A stretch of DNA of 64,000 nt from Candidatus Methanoperedens sp. Lineage in GTDB: Archaea > Halobacteriota > Methanosarcinia > Methanosarcinales > Methanoperedenaceae. Each line of letters begins with the position of its first letter. Positions within the stretch are counted from its first letter, which is position 1. The notes below the pieces were generated by a model. The model was not told the DNA's origin and did not search any database. It saw only the letters and a program-made list of their open reading frames with translations. Positions 33,092-41,259 of the stretch are shown here, piece by piece. The stretch is from the NCBI GenBank assembly GCA_012026795.1, contig VEPM01000019.1, positions 18,735 through 82,734 on the forward strand. Reading direction: 5' to 3'. The translations under genes and the position numbers were made by a program.

Positions 33092-34180
33092 TCAAGGAAT
33101 AATTTCACAGCCATTATTGAATTCCGGATAATCAAAATCCGATATTTCAATAACTCCGGCATAAATAAGCTCTTGAATTTGCGGCATAGCCTTCTGTAAT
33201 TCTTTTACCAGGTGCCGGACGGTGCTGCATATCATTTCATATCCGTTTTCTTTTAACAGCTGCTGCGACCTGTTAACAAACAGGCATCTGCCACCGCAAA
33301 TCCGAAAAATATCGCATAAAGTGCAGGGTTCGCCAACGTTTGCTTTACCAGGAAGAGATGACGGGACATCATCGTGTATTGATCCTATTACTGAAAAATC
33401 AAAATCAATTGAAACGGGACAGGCAGAAATCCTGCCGTCTGGCATTATTGTATAAAAATCTATTCCGGAACCGCATCGAAGATGAGAATCCGTATGATTG
33501 AGAAGAGAATTCATTATACCGATAAATGGTACGATACCTGCAACATGACCTGTTCGCCCCATCTTGAGAACCCACCATTTAATAAGTGAAGAGATCCCGG
33601 AATTATAAAAGTTGATCCAATCCGAAAGCCTGGGCACTGTGTTCTCCCATGCTTCCCAGAACATTTCAAAATCAAGCTGCCAGTGAACATGATCAAAACC
33701 CGGCTCTTTTAGTGTAAGAAGATGCATGACATTTTCATAAATATCAGTCCCCTGCGACACAGTCATCCTGGCAACAAGGTCTCCTGCAAATCCCCTTTGC
33801 CTGATCAGCTTTATATTATCCATGGTCCTGTCATAGACTCCTGTCCCGCGCGCCCTGTCTGTCACATCCCCTGTACCATCTATCGATACCAGGATCGAAT
33901 GGAACTTTTTCAGATAATGTGATTCGAGTTTATTAAGGAGGAGACCGTTAGTCTGGATAACAAATCTTGCAGGCAATGAGTCCATGATCTGTTCAATAGT
34001 TCCAATCCGAAGGAGAGGCTCACCCCCATAGAATTCAAGTATTGGTTTTTCATCACGATAAATGAACTTTTTAAGTTCATCTATTGAGTACTGGATCTCC
34101 CCGGGTGGTGAATCGCTTCCCCCTCCGCAATATTCGCATTTGAGGTTGCATTCTTTTGTCAGGATTATATGGTAATGCAT
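33092..34180 (-). CDS. Radical SAM/SPASM protein, putative peptide-modifying enzyme (TIGR04084-like)
   Basis: 362 aa. Radical SAM cluster motif CNLKCEYC near residue 11, the GGEPLL motif for SAM binding, then a SPASM-type C-terminal region with cysteines (RCGSGIDFYTIMPDGRISACPV, then CTLCDIFRICGGRC). The spacing matches an archaeal group of putative peptide-modifying radical SAM enzymes. No small precursor peptide was found beside it. The ABC exporter in front of it converges rather than shares an operon, so a joint maturation-export system is only a possibility. Confidence 0.88.
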   Translation of the reverse strand: MHYHIILTKECNLKCEYCGGGSDSPPGEIQYSIDELKKFIYRDEKPILEFYGGEPLLRIGTIEQIMDSLPARFVIQTNGLLLNKLESHYLKKFHSILVSIDGTGDVTDRARGTGVYDRTMDNIKLIRQRGFAGDLVARMTVSQGTDIYENVMHLLTLKEPGFDHVHWQLDFEMFWEAWENTVPRLSDWINFYNSGISSLIKWWVLKMGRTGHVAGIVPFIGIMNSLLNHTDSHLRCGSGIDFYTIMPDGRISACPVSIDFDFSVIGSIHDDVPSSLPGKANVGEPCTLCDIFRICGGRCLFVNRSQQLLKENGYEMICSTVRHLVKELQKAMPQIQELIYAGVIEISDFDYPEFNNGCEIIP

Positions 34181-34298
34181 GGATAATCTTGATTATCCAC
34201 TCAAAAGATAGCTCTTGTGTCTTTCAAACTTAAAAAATGTTAAGGATGTAACTCTAAAATTATTAAAAAAGAAAAGAATTCCCCCAAATGGGGATTTT

Positions 34299-34673
34299 TT
34301 ATTTTGTCAGTTCTTTTAAGCGCTTTATGCTTGCCATCATTGCCTGTGATTCTTTTTTCTTCTGTGTTTCAAGATGTTCGATGATGGCTTCAATATCTGT
34401 TTTTAATTGATATATCTTATATGGTCTGCCTTTTCCAGGTTTTTTCTCCTCTCTTTCTGCTATCCAGCCCAGTTCTTCAAGTTCGCGCATAGCTATGCTG
34501 ACTTCTGGCTGTCTAAGATCAGAGCCCATTTCAAGATCCCTGGAAGTTACATCTTTAACATTTTTTAAATAAGTAAGAACTTTTGCAACATTTCGTTTTA
34601 ATCCCAACTCGATAAGTGTATCGGCAAATTCTTCATCTGCTTTGTCAAGAACATTAACTGAAAGACTTTTCAT
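34299..34673 (-). CDS. Winged-helix regulator (ArsR/TrmB-like)
   Basis: 124 aa. HTH in the N-terminal half: FADTLIELGLKRNVAKVLTYLKNVKDVTSRDLEMGSDLRQPEVSIAMRELEELGWI, then wing (EREEKKPGKGRPYKIYQLK) and a C-terminal coiled region. It resembles the short regulators common in methanogens and haloarchaea. A perfect 7-bp palindrome (34683-34702) sits 10 bases upstream of its ATG. A weak CCCC/GGGG hairpin lies at its 3' end. Confidence 0.85.
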   Translation of the reverse strand: MKSLSVNVLDKADEEFADTLIELGLKRNVAKVLTYLKNVKDVTSRDLEMGSDLRQPEVSIAMRELEELGWIAEREEKKPGKGRPYKIYQLKTDIEAIIEHLETQKKKESQAMMASIKRLKELTK

Positions 34674-34682
34674 AATATTTTC

Positions 34683-34702
34683 ACCACATCTTTAAATGTG
34701 GT
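34683..34702. promoter_or_regulatory. Perfect palindrome upstream of the 34673 regulator
   Basis: ACCACAT (34683-34689), CTTTAA, ATGTGGT (34696-34702), within the leader of the minus-strand regulator gene, in line with autoregulation. The rest of 34703-34925 is very AT-rich (75% or more by eye) with no open frame I can support. Confidence 0.55.
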
Positions 34703-34925
34703 CATTAAATATAAATCTTCCGTTTTAATAAATTGTATATAAGAAAACTATTTATAATTAAAAGCCGCAAAAAAAAAATTGACTCACTATGGGTAGACTC
34801 ATTATTATAAGTATAAACTCATCATAATTATATGTATCATATTTAAGTAGAGGCAATAAAAAGCCGATTTAATATTATACTAAAATTTTTTATAGAAAAC
34901 ATATAATGTAAAAAAACAAAAATCC

Positions 34926-36008
34926 TTACACAACATTGACATGCCTGTAAAGAGTATCTCTCTGTTGTGGCAACCGGTTCATCTGTTTTATCAATCTCTC
35001 AAACTCAGAAGGCGCCATATACTCACCACTTGTAGACCCGGCGCTTTTTGATATCTTTTCTTCCATCAATGTCCCGCCAAGGTCGTTCGCTCCGTATTTC
35101 AGGGCTTTTTGTGCAAGCTCTCTGCCAAGTTTCACCCAGCTTGCCTGGATATTCCTGATAGTTGGATAAAGAATTACCCTGGCAAGGGCATGTAATTTCA
35201 AATCCTCAATACCCCGGGAAACGTTTTTGCCTATTCCAAGTATGTTATTTGAAGGCATGAAAGGAAGCGGTACAAATTCAGTGAAACCCCCTGTTTTTTT
35301 CTGGATATCTCGTATCAACATTATATGTTCGATCCGTTCTTTCAATGTCTCAATGTGTCCGTACATTATTGTTGCAGTGGTGGGTATCCCTGAATTATGG
35401 GCCGCCTTTATGACATCTACCCATTCATGCGTTGTAAGTTTATCCGGGCAGATTTTTTCCCTTACACGGTCAACAAGTATTTCGGCGGCTGTCCCGGGCA
35501 TTGAGCCAAGACCCGATCTTTTTAGATTTGAGATTGTTTCCTTATAACTTATATTGCTATTATGCGAAGCATGATAAACTTCCATTGGAGAAAAAGCATG
35601 GATATGCATATCCGGGAATTCATTCTTAATATTCTCAAGTATATTGCAGTAATTAAAAACATCCCAGCCAGGAAGAAGTCCTCCCTGGATGCATACCTCA
35701 GTAGCATTGGTCTTTGCAGCTTCTCTTGTCTTTTCAAGAATTTCAGGAATCGACATAATATACCCTTCTTCTTTCTTGAATGCGCAGAATTTGCATGTGC
35801 CGATGCACATATTTGTAAAATTTATATTCCTGTTAATGACATAGGTAACCCTGTCTCCAGCAGCTTTTTTCCGAAGTTTGTCAGCAAGGGAAAATAAAAT
35901 ATTCGGATTGTTTAAAAGCGTAAATGCATCATCAATTGTACAGTTTCCTGCTTCGATGCGTTCTGTGCTGTCATCACAAATCATTCGTAATTCCTGTTTG
36001 GTCTGCAA
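34926..36008 (-). CDS. cofH: CofH, FO synthase subunit 2 (5-amino-6-ribitylaminouracil-tyrosine transferase)
   Basis: Radical SAM enzyme that, with CofG, makes FO, the deazaflavin chromophore of F420. Cluster motif CIGTCKFCAF at the expected place (residue ~67), preceded by RNINFTNM, then TEVCIQGGLLPG and the MEVYHASH region. The C-terminal VKLGRELAQKALKYGANDLGGTL motif with the YMAPSEFERLI that follows is typical of the FO synthase halves. 360 aa. Start is TTG at 36008, with a purine-rich site upstream. cofG lies upstream on the same strand, 31 bases from the cofH start. Confidence 0.96.
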   Translation of the reverse strand: MQTKQELRMICDDSTERIEAGNCTIDDAFTLLNNPNILFSLADKLRKKAAGDRVTYVINRNINFTNMCIGTCKFCAFKKEEGYIMSIPEILEKTREAAKTNATEVCIQGGLLPGWDVFNYCNILENIKNEFPDMHIHAFSPMEVYHASHNSNISYKETISNLKRSGLGSMPGTAAEILVDRVREKICPDKLTTHEWVDVIKAAHNSGIPTTATIMYGHIETLKERIEHIMLIRDIQKKTGGFTEFVPLPFMPSNNILGIGKNVSRGIEDLKLHALARVILYPTIRNIQASWVKLGRELAQKALKYGANDLGGTLMEEKISKSAGSTSGEYMAPSEFERLIKQMNRLPQQRDTLYRHVNVV

Positions 36009-36039
36009 TTTTTGAATATTACCACCAGAATTTGCAGTT

Positions 36040-37044
36040 TTAATGAGATGCTTGCTTATAAGTTTTCCGAAATCCTTCTGCGTCAGAAAGACAGCTTAAT
36101 AAATCCTTCATCTGAGCGCTGTACCATCCTTTTTTTATATACGCGGGATATATTGGCAGGCGTTCACGAAGGGGAACATCCACCATTGCCTGTAATTCAA
36201 GATAATTCGGCCATGGCGCATCGGGATTAATAAAATCGATGGTTTCCGGCGATATTCCTCCAAGATCGCCTGCACCGCATTTCACCAGGTCACGCGGAGG
36301 AATAAGATTAGGCGGCACCTGTATGGTTATTTCCGAAGGGAGTAGCTCGCGTGCCATCTTTACCGTCCGTATCATCTCATCCAATCCCGGAGCAGTACAT
36401 GTTGCCATTTTAGTTCCTGGCTTGGGAATGAAGTTCTGGATTATGACTTCCTGGATATGCCCGAATTTTTCATGTAAGTCTTTTATTTTACTGATCGAGC
36501 GCACCCGTTCTTCCCATGTTTCACCTATCCCCACGAGTATCCCCGTCGTGAATGGGATTTTGAGTTCTCCTGCATATTCAATGGTTCTTATACGGGATAC
36601 GGGATTCTTTCCCGAACATCCTTCATGTCCTTTGATATCTGCAAGTGTCTCAAGCATCAGTCCCATGCTGGCATTATATGGCCTTAGTTTTTCAAATTCT
36701 GACTTTCCGAGTATGCCGGGATTGCTGTGAGGTAAAAGGCCGAGTTCGATCGAAAGTTTGCACATGTCAAGAAGATAATCGATTATACTCTCATAACCGG
36801 ATTCCAGAAGCCATTCCCTGAAACCCGGAACTTCCTCAGGATGCTCCCCAAATGTGAAAAGCGCCTCAGAGCAACCGGCGCGCGCGCCTTTTAATATTAT
36901 ATCCGTGACTTGCCCGGGTGAGAGAAGTTTTGCCTCAGGGTGCCCCATATAACGTCTGAATCCACAATATCCGCAACTATTCCTGCAAATATTTGTGAGT
37001 GGTATGAATACATTTCTTGAGAACGTGACAAAAGGCAAAGACAT
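36040..37044 (-). CDS. cofG: CofG, FO synthase subunit 1
   Basis: Second half of FO synthase: joins the CofH product to give 7,8-didemethyl-8-hydroxy-5-deazariboflavin. Motif CRNSCGYCGFRRYMG near the N-terminus binds the 4Fe-4S cluster. Other conserved parts are EALFTFGEHPEE, LLPHSNPGIL, IGETWEERVRSI and IQNFIPKPGTKM. I choose the ATG at 37044 (MSLPFVTFSRN) because family members begin just before SRNVFIPLTN and AAGG lies 4 bases upstream. In-frame ATGs exist at 37062 and 37071. Co-transcribed with cofH. Confidence 0.95.
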   Translation of the reverse strand: MSLPFVTFSRNVFIPLTNICRNSCGYCGFRRYMGHPEAKLLSPGQVTDIILKGARAGCSEALFTFGEHPEEVPGFREWLLESGYESIIDYLLDMCKLSIELGLLPHSNPGILGKSEFEKLRPYNASMGLMLETLADIKGHEGCSGKNPVSRIRTIEYAGELKIPFTTGILVGIGETWEERVRSISKIKDLHEKFGHIQEVIIQNFIPKPGTKMATCTAPGLDEMIRTVKMARELLPSEITIQVPPNLIPPRDLVKCGAGDLGGISPETIDFINPDAPWPNYLELQAMVDVPLRERLPIYPAYIKKGWYSAQMKDLLSCLSDAEGFRKTYKQASH

Positions 37045-37192
37045 AAACCTTAATCTAATCATATTATACATAATTATGTCGAATAGAGGTTTTATGTCCT
37101 GTAGCCAAGTGCCAGGACATTCGTAAATACTGTTCTGAAGTTTTTAAAAAATATACATTGAACCCATTGAATGAGTTCAATGCCTTTTGCGC

Positions 37193-38716
37193 CTAAGCCG
37201 TACTTGTGGAACCCGATATAGGTTTTATCCACATATCTGATACACTGCTAAACATATCCGTATATGCTCTGGCTGTTTTCTTTACAGGTTCCATCATAGG
37301 TTTTATCGGACTCATTACAGGTACATACTTAAAGAAATCATCAAAAGCCCTTTCATACATACTTACCCAGGCATTAGAAAGCTCTTTATTTACCTCAGGT
37401 CGAGCCTGTTCTGATATATCTGTATTTTTCTGCGATATCTTCTCCAGGGCCGATACCCAGGAGTTATAGGTATTCAGGTTAGCCTCCATGATCTTCGTAA
37501 AACTATCAGTTATCTCCTTTGAAACGGATCTGACAGATTCGATATTGAATAGCCTGCCATAGGTGTTCTTGTACGTATCGATCCACAGGTCATAAAATTC
37601 TTTGTATGCTTCCGGTTTCGCTTCTCCTCCGGGTAGCCCTGATATTTTTTCGGAAAACGATGGCATTAAATCAACCCATGGACGGAATAAGTGCTGATAG
37701 GAATCATTCCAGAGTTTTGTTATCTGTGCAAAGTTCCTGAAGTAGATACTTGGAATGCCTCCATAGTTCTCAAAGATAACTGCCGTACTTCCTTTAGTTG
37801 GCATTTCGATAAAATCCTGGAATATTTTTTCGTATGTTCTTGTCCACGTATTATAGAGTTCTCTATATTTCCCTGGATCAGGTGTGCCCTGTAGCAATTC
37901 CTGGGTCTTCCTTGAATTCTCATCTAACAGGTCAATCCATGATTGGAAGAGATTTTTTGATTCCTCTGCGCTTTCTTTCATTTTCTCAAGTGTTTCCTTA
38001 TCCAGCTGCTGTGTCATGCCCGGATAAAGTTTACCAAAGGTGTTCTGGTACATCCTGGTCCATTCATCATAGAATGACTTATAATTTTCAGGTGTAGCAT
38101 TTCTTGAGAGTTCGGCCGCCTTGCTGTACAGCTCTGCTGTGGATTCAATCCATGGCTTTTGCAGGTTAGTTGAGGAGTCCTCTATTATTCTTGAAATTGC
38201 GGCATAGCTGCCTGACATTACCTGAGAGATATCTCTCTTTTCTTTATCTTCTTTTTTCGCCTCTTTTTTCACCTCTTTTGCCTTCCTCTCCTGCTGCGCT
38301 GTTGAAATGATCTCTTCAATATCCTTTCCTTCTTTCAATAGCTCCTGTATCGGTTTATTATATAGGCTTTCTGTCTGTCTTTCTTGTTCATACCTTTCCT
38401 GCTCCTCTCTATAATGCCTCTCCTGGTCATCCGGATTTGGTCTTTCTGTTATTGTTCTTCTATCTTCCCACCACGAAGATGCAGGTGGTGAGATATCCCT
38501 GCGAGCCTCTGTCTTGAAAACTTCTTTTCCTTCTTCGCTTTCTACTCCCATCTGTTCCCCGGATTCGTATATCTCTTCTTCGGATATTTCAGGCTCTTGA
38601 GGTTCTTCTGCTATATATTCTCCTCCCTCCTCTTCCTGTTCTAATCTCTCCTGTTCTTCTCTGTAATGCTTTTCTTGATCTTCCAATCTTGGTCTTTCAA
38701 CTCTTCTTCGAGCCAT
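37193..38716 (-). CDS. phaE: Class III PHA synthase subunit PhaE with long acidic N-terminal extension
   Basis: Non-catalytic subunit that activates PhaC for polyhydroxyalkanoate synthesis. The C-terminal ~330 residues have the repeated helical 'YKEFYDLWIDTYKNTYGRLF' pattern and the LNTYNSWVSALEKIS and YTDMF end of PhaE. The first ~170 residues are an extra charged, disordered region. In it a ~26-residue block, RxxERPxxxDQEkHYREEQER-EQE, occurs twice (residues ~3-28 and ~86-112). Start is ATG 38716 with GGGAGTG upstream. At 507 aa it is well above the ~350 aa usual for PhaE. PhaC is at 55832. The extension could mediate granule or partner binding. Confidence 0.88.
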   Translation of the reverse strand: MARRRVERPRLEDQEKHYREEQERLEQEEEGGEYIAEEPQEPEISEEEIYESGEQMGVESEEGKEVFKTEARRDISPPASSWWEDRRTITERPNPDDQERHYREEQERYEQERQTESLYNKPIQELLKEGKDIEEIISTAQQERKAKEVKKEAKKEDKEKRDISQVMSGSYAAISRIIEDSSTNLQKPWIESTAELYSKAAELSRNATPENYKSFYDEWTRMYQNTFGKLYPGMTQQLDKETLEKMKESAEESKNLFQSWIDLLDENSRKTQELLQGTPDPGKYRELYNTWTRTYEKIFQDFIEMPTKGSTAVIFENYGGIPSIYFRNFAQITKLWNDSYQHLFRPWVDLMPSFSEKISGLPGGEAKPEAYKEFYDLWIDTYKNTYGRLFNIESVRSVSKEITDSFTKIMEANLNTYNSWVSALEKISQKNTDISEQARPEVNKELSNAWVSMYERAFDDFFKYVPVMSPIKPMMEPVKKTARAYTDMFSSVSDMWIKPISGSTSTA

Positions 38717-38865
38717 GCTATTCACACTCCCTTTTATTACGTTATTGAGTTTAGTATTAAATAGCAATATTAGATAAAGATTACGATTATGTTATGCCAA
38801 GAAGCGCTGTTAAGGAAGCGTTAGTTTAAAGTAACCCAAGAGATATTTAACGTCACTTCCCTTGT

Positions 38866-38948
38866 GCGGGGATAACCAAGCGGCCAAAGGTGCAGGACTT
38901 AAGATCCTGTCTCGCAGGAGTTCGTGGGTTCAAATCCCATTCCCCGCA
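38866..38948 (+). tRNA. tRNA-Leu (anticodon TAA)
   Basis: Acceptor GCGGGGA/TCCCCGC, D-arm ACCAAGCGGCCAAAGGTG, anticodon stem CAGGA/TCCTG around CTTAAGA (anticodon TAA), long variable arm, T-arm GGGTTCAAATCCC. Discriminator A at 38948; CCA not encoded. Together with the TAG isoacceptor at 22040 this window holds two leucine tRNAs, which share the anticodon stem and variable-arm sequences. Confidence 0.95.
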
Positions 38949-39051
38949 TGATTATTACTTTTTAGAGGATACCCTGAAAAAAAGTTGACCTTGTAATTAT
39001 CGAAACTCTGAAGCCGCTGATCAAAGATGACAAAATGAATTAGGTAGAGGA

Positions 39052-39395
39052 ATGAAAATGGCACTTATATAGACGAAGATTTTGCGGATCTTATAAGTCA
39101 GGAAACTGAATACGAATGGGACGATTTGAAAGAAAATCTTCCCGAATATCCGACAGCAACATTGATAGAGATAATGACAGAACTCGGGCTTTATGTAAAT
39201 AAACCGCTTGCGCAGGAGATCGCAAAAAGGGATGGTGCAGTTTTTTACCTAAGGAAATTATTACAGGACGGCAAAACTGGCGCGATAATTACTATGGGGG
39301 CGGTTGGTCCCCATTTCATTGAATATATATACTTGCACTTATTAAGAACAGAGAATCATTCGAACTTTTACTGGACAGAAGTTTACGATGGATAA
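39052..39395 (+). pseudogene. N-terminal piece of a frameshifted HEAT-like (DUF1186-like) gene
   Basis: The translated part from 39126 begins at a weak TTG (LKENLPEYPTATL). Upstream in the same frame the DNA still encodes plausible protein (YIDEDFADLISQETEYEWDD) but has no start, while an ATG with GAGGA at 39052 is one base out of frame, with an AAAA run right after it. One extra A would join them. The frame ends at 39395 (VYDG stop) and the next piece overlaps it by 8 bases in another frame. The content (VFYLRKLLQDG, PHFIEYIYLHLLRT) resembles HEAT-type proteins. Either a decayed gene or a sequencing artefact. Confidence 0.6.
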
Positions 39396-39633
39396 AACCC
39401 TGAAGACTTTTGTAAGGTCAGCAGCAACATCGGCTCTTGTAGCACTGGCGAAAAAATTTCCAGAGCATCAGGATGACATAAAGCTGCATTTGAAAACGCT
39501 GCTAAAAACAACTCAAGATGGTATATTCGCAGGTCTTGTGGCTGATGATCCTTTTATGAATGAAGATGGTATCAAAGAAGTCATAAATGGCGTTTTTTCC
39601 GAGATGGATGAAGAAGATTTCCTTGAAGGTTGA
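39388..39633 (+). pseudogene. C-terminal piece of the same HEAT-like gene
   Basis: 81 aa from ATG 39388: VRSAATSALVALAKKFPEHQD is the typical helix pattern of DUF1186/HEAT proteins, and the end (NEDGIKEVINGVFSEMDEEDF) is acidic. The first piece supplies the region that would precede it. The ATG is inside the end of that piece, so it could also be a genuine coupled second gene; a Shine-Dalgarno is not visible, which favours a frameshift. Confidence 0.55.
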
Positions 39634-39715
39634 TTTTTAACCAACAAAAAGTTTTTTATATAGATATGTGTAACAGATACATGAAGTAAGACCCCGGAAT
39701 AATTGTGGGAAAAGC

Positions 39716-40489
39716 ATGATCAAGGTAAAAGCCGAGGATATAAAAAAGGATTTTCCAAATAAAAGTGGCAGAGCAATGTCTGTTGCCCTTGGCGGCATAA
39801 ATCTTGAGATCAGCGATGGTGAGTTCTTTGCAATTGTGGGCCCGAGCGGCTGTGGAAAATCAACATTCCTTGAGATCGTGGCAGGTCTCATAAAACCAAC
39901 GTCAGGCAGCATCTATATCGATGGTGTCCGTATCACAGGCCCGGACCACAACAGGGGGATCGTGTTCCAGGGATATGCATTGTTCCCATGGCGAACGGTA
40001 ATGGGAAACGTAGCTTATGGCCTTGAAGAAAAAGGAGTGCAGGTATCGGAAATAAGGAAAATATGTATGGATTATATCTGCCTTGTTGGTCTTTCAGGTT
40101 TTGAAAATCATTATCCCCATGAACTGAGCGGAGGAATGAAGCAACGTGTTGCGATTGCAAGGGCGCTGGCATACGATCCTGATATTTTATTGATGGATGA
40201 GCCGTTTGCAGCTCTTGATGCACAGACGCGGGAAAACATGCAGGGTGAAGTGCTTCGCATCTGGGAAAAAACAAAAAAGACAGTCCTGTTCGTGACTCAT
40301 AATATCGAAGAAGCTGTTTTCCTCGCTGACAGGATAGCAATCATGTCAGGAAGACCAGGTGTTATAAAAAAGATAATTGATGTGCCACTTTCCCGCCCGC
40401 GGCGGGAAGAACACAGGCTCACGCAGGATTTCATTAGGGTGAGACAGGATGCAGGAATTCTTGTAAGGGAGGAGGCGCATGTCACCTAA
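39716..40489 (+). CDS. ABC importer ATP-binding protein (SsuB/TauB-like)
   Basis: 257 aa. Walker A GPSGCGKST, Q-loop FQGYALFPWRTV, signature LSGGMKQRV, Walker B LLMDEP, switch THN. The PWRTV after the Q-loop and the end (VPLSRPRREEHRLTQDF) are typical of nitrate/sulfonate/taurine-type importers. A TATA-like TTTTTATATAG lies at about 39650-39660. First gene of a three-gene operon; overlaps the permease by 11 bases. Confidence 0.93.
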   Translation: MIKVKAEDIKKDFPNKSGRAMSVALGGINLEISDGEFFAIVGPSGCGKSTFLEIVAGLIKPTSGSIYIDGVRITGPDHNRGIVFQGYALFPWRTVMGNVAYGLEEKGVQVSEIRKICMDYICLVGLSGFENHYPHELSGGMKQRVAIARALAYDPDILLMDEPFAALDAQTRENMQGEVLRIWEKTKKTVLFVTHNIEEAVFLADRIAIMSGRPGVIKKIIDVPLSRPRREEHRLTQDFIRVRQDAGILVREEAHVT

Positions 40490-41231
40490 ATATCTCAAAA
40501 AAAGTCTTGCCCTGATCACTTTTTTGATCATGTGGGAATTATTACCTGCAAGCGGGGTAATAAGTAAAACTTTCCTGTCGCCACCATCTGAAGTTTTCCA
40601 GGCATTGATGAAGCTTATCTTATCGGGAGAACTCTGGATTCATACAAGCATCAGCCTCCGGCGAGCTTTGATAGGCTTTGCGCTTGCTGTGGTCACCATG
40701 ATCCCCCTCGGACTGTTGATGGGCTGGTACAGGGGTTTCGAAGAGATCTCGGATGGTCTTGTCCAGGCGATGCGCCAGGTATCGTCATTATCCCTGTTCC
40801 CGGTATTCCTGTTGTTCTTTGGAATAGGTGAATTTTCAAAGATCGCTGTGATATTCTGGGGCGCCCAGTGGCCTTTGCTACTGAATACCATAAATGGCGT
40901 GAAAACTGTTGACCCCCTGTTGATCAAATCAGCACGCTCAATGGGATCAAATGACCTGTCAATATTCAGGAAAGTGGTCCTCCCTTCATTGCTACCCTCA
41001 TTATTTGTAGGTTTGAGATTATCGGCCACACATTCCCTGCTTGTGCTTGTGGCTGCCGAGATGATCGGTGCGACTTCAGGATTAGGATATTCAATCAAGA
41101 ACTGGGAATTCAATTTCATGATACCTGAAATGTATGCTGCAATAGTGGTACTTGCGGTTCTGGGGCTGGTCACAAATTATTCTCTTGTGTGGATCGAAAA
41201 AAAAATAGTCAAATGGAAAGAAGAAATATAG
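40479..41231 (+). CDS. ABC importer permease (SsuC/TauC-like)
   Basis: 250 aa, six membrane helices. N-terminal helix ALITFLIMWELLPASGVI, then ISLRRALIGFALAVVTMIPLGLLMGW and the EAA-like loop ARSMGSNDLSIFRKVVLPSLLPSLFVGLRLS that docks the ATPase. End WIEKKIVKWKEE. Middle gene of the operon with an ATPase upstream and a substrate-binding lipoprotein 28 bases downstream. Confidence 0.93.
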   Translation: MSPKYLKKSLALITFLIMWELLPASGVISKTFLSPPSEVFQALMKLILSGELWIHTSISLRRALIGFALAVVTMIPLGLLMGWYRGFEEISDGLVQAMRQVSSLSLFPVFLLFFGIGEFSKIAVIFWGAQWPLLLNTINGVKTVDPLLIKSARSMGSNDLSIFRKVVLPSLLPSLFVGLRLSATHSLLVLVAAEMIGATSGLGYSIKNWEFNFMIPEMYAAIVVLAVLGLVTNYSLVWIEKKIVKWKEEI

Positions 41232-41259
41232 GTTGTTAAAATGAAAACAGGTGTTTAAA

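Noticed and set aside
39052..39077. TAG read-through by pyrrolysine at 39076-39078
   Set aside because: The frame after the TAG ends within a few codons; a one-base shift explains the coding continuation better.
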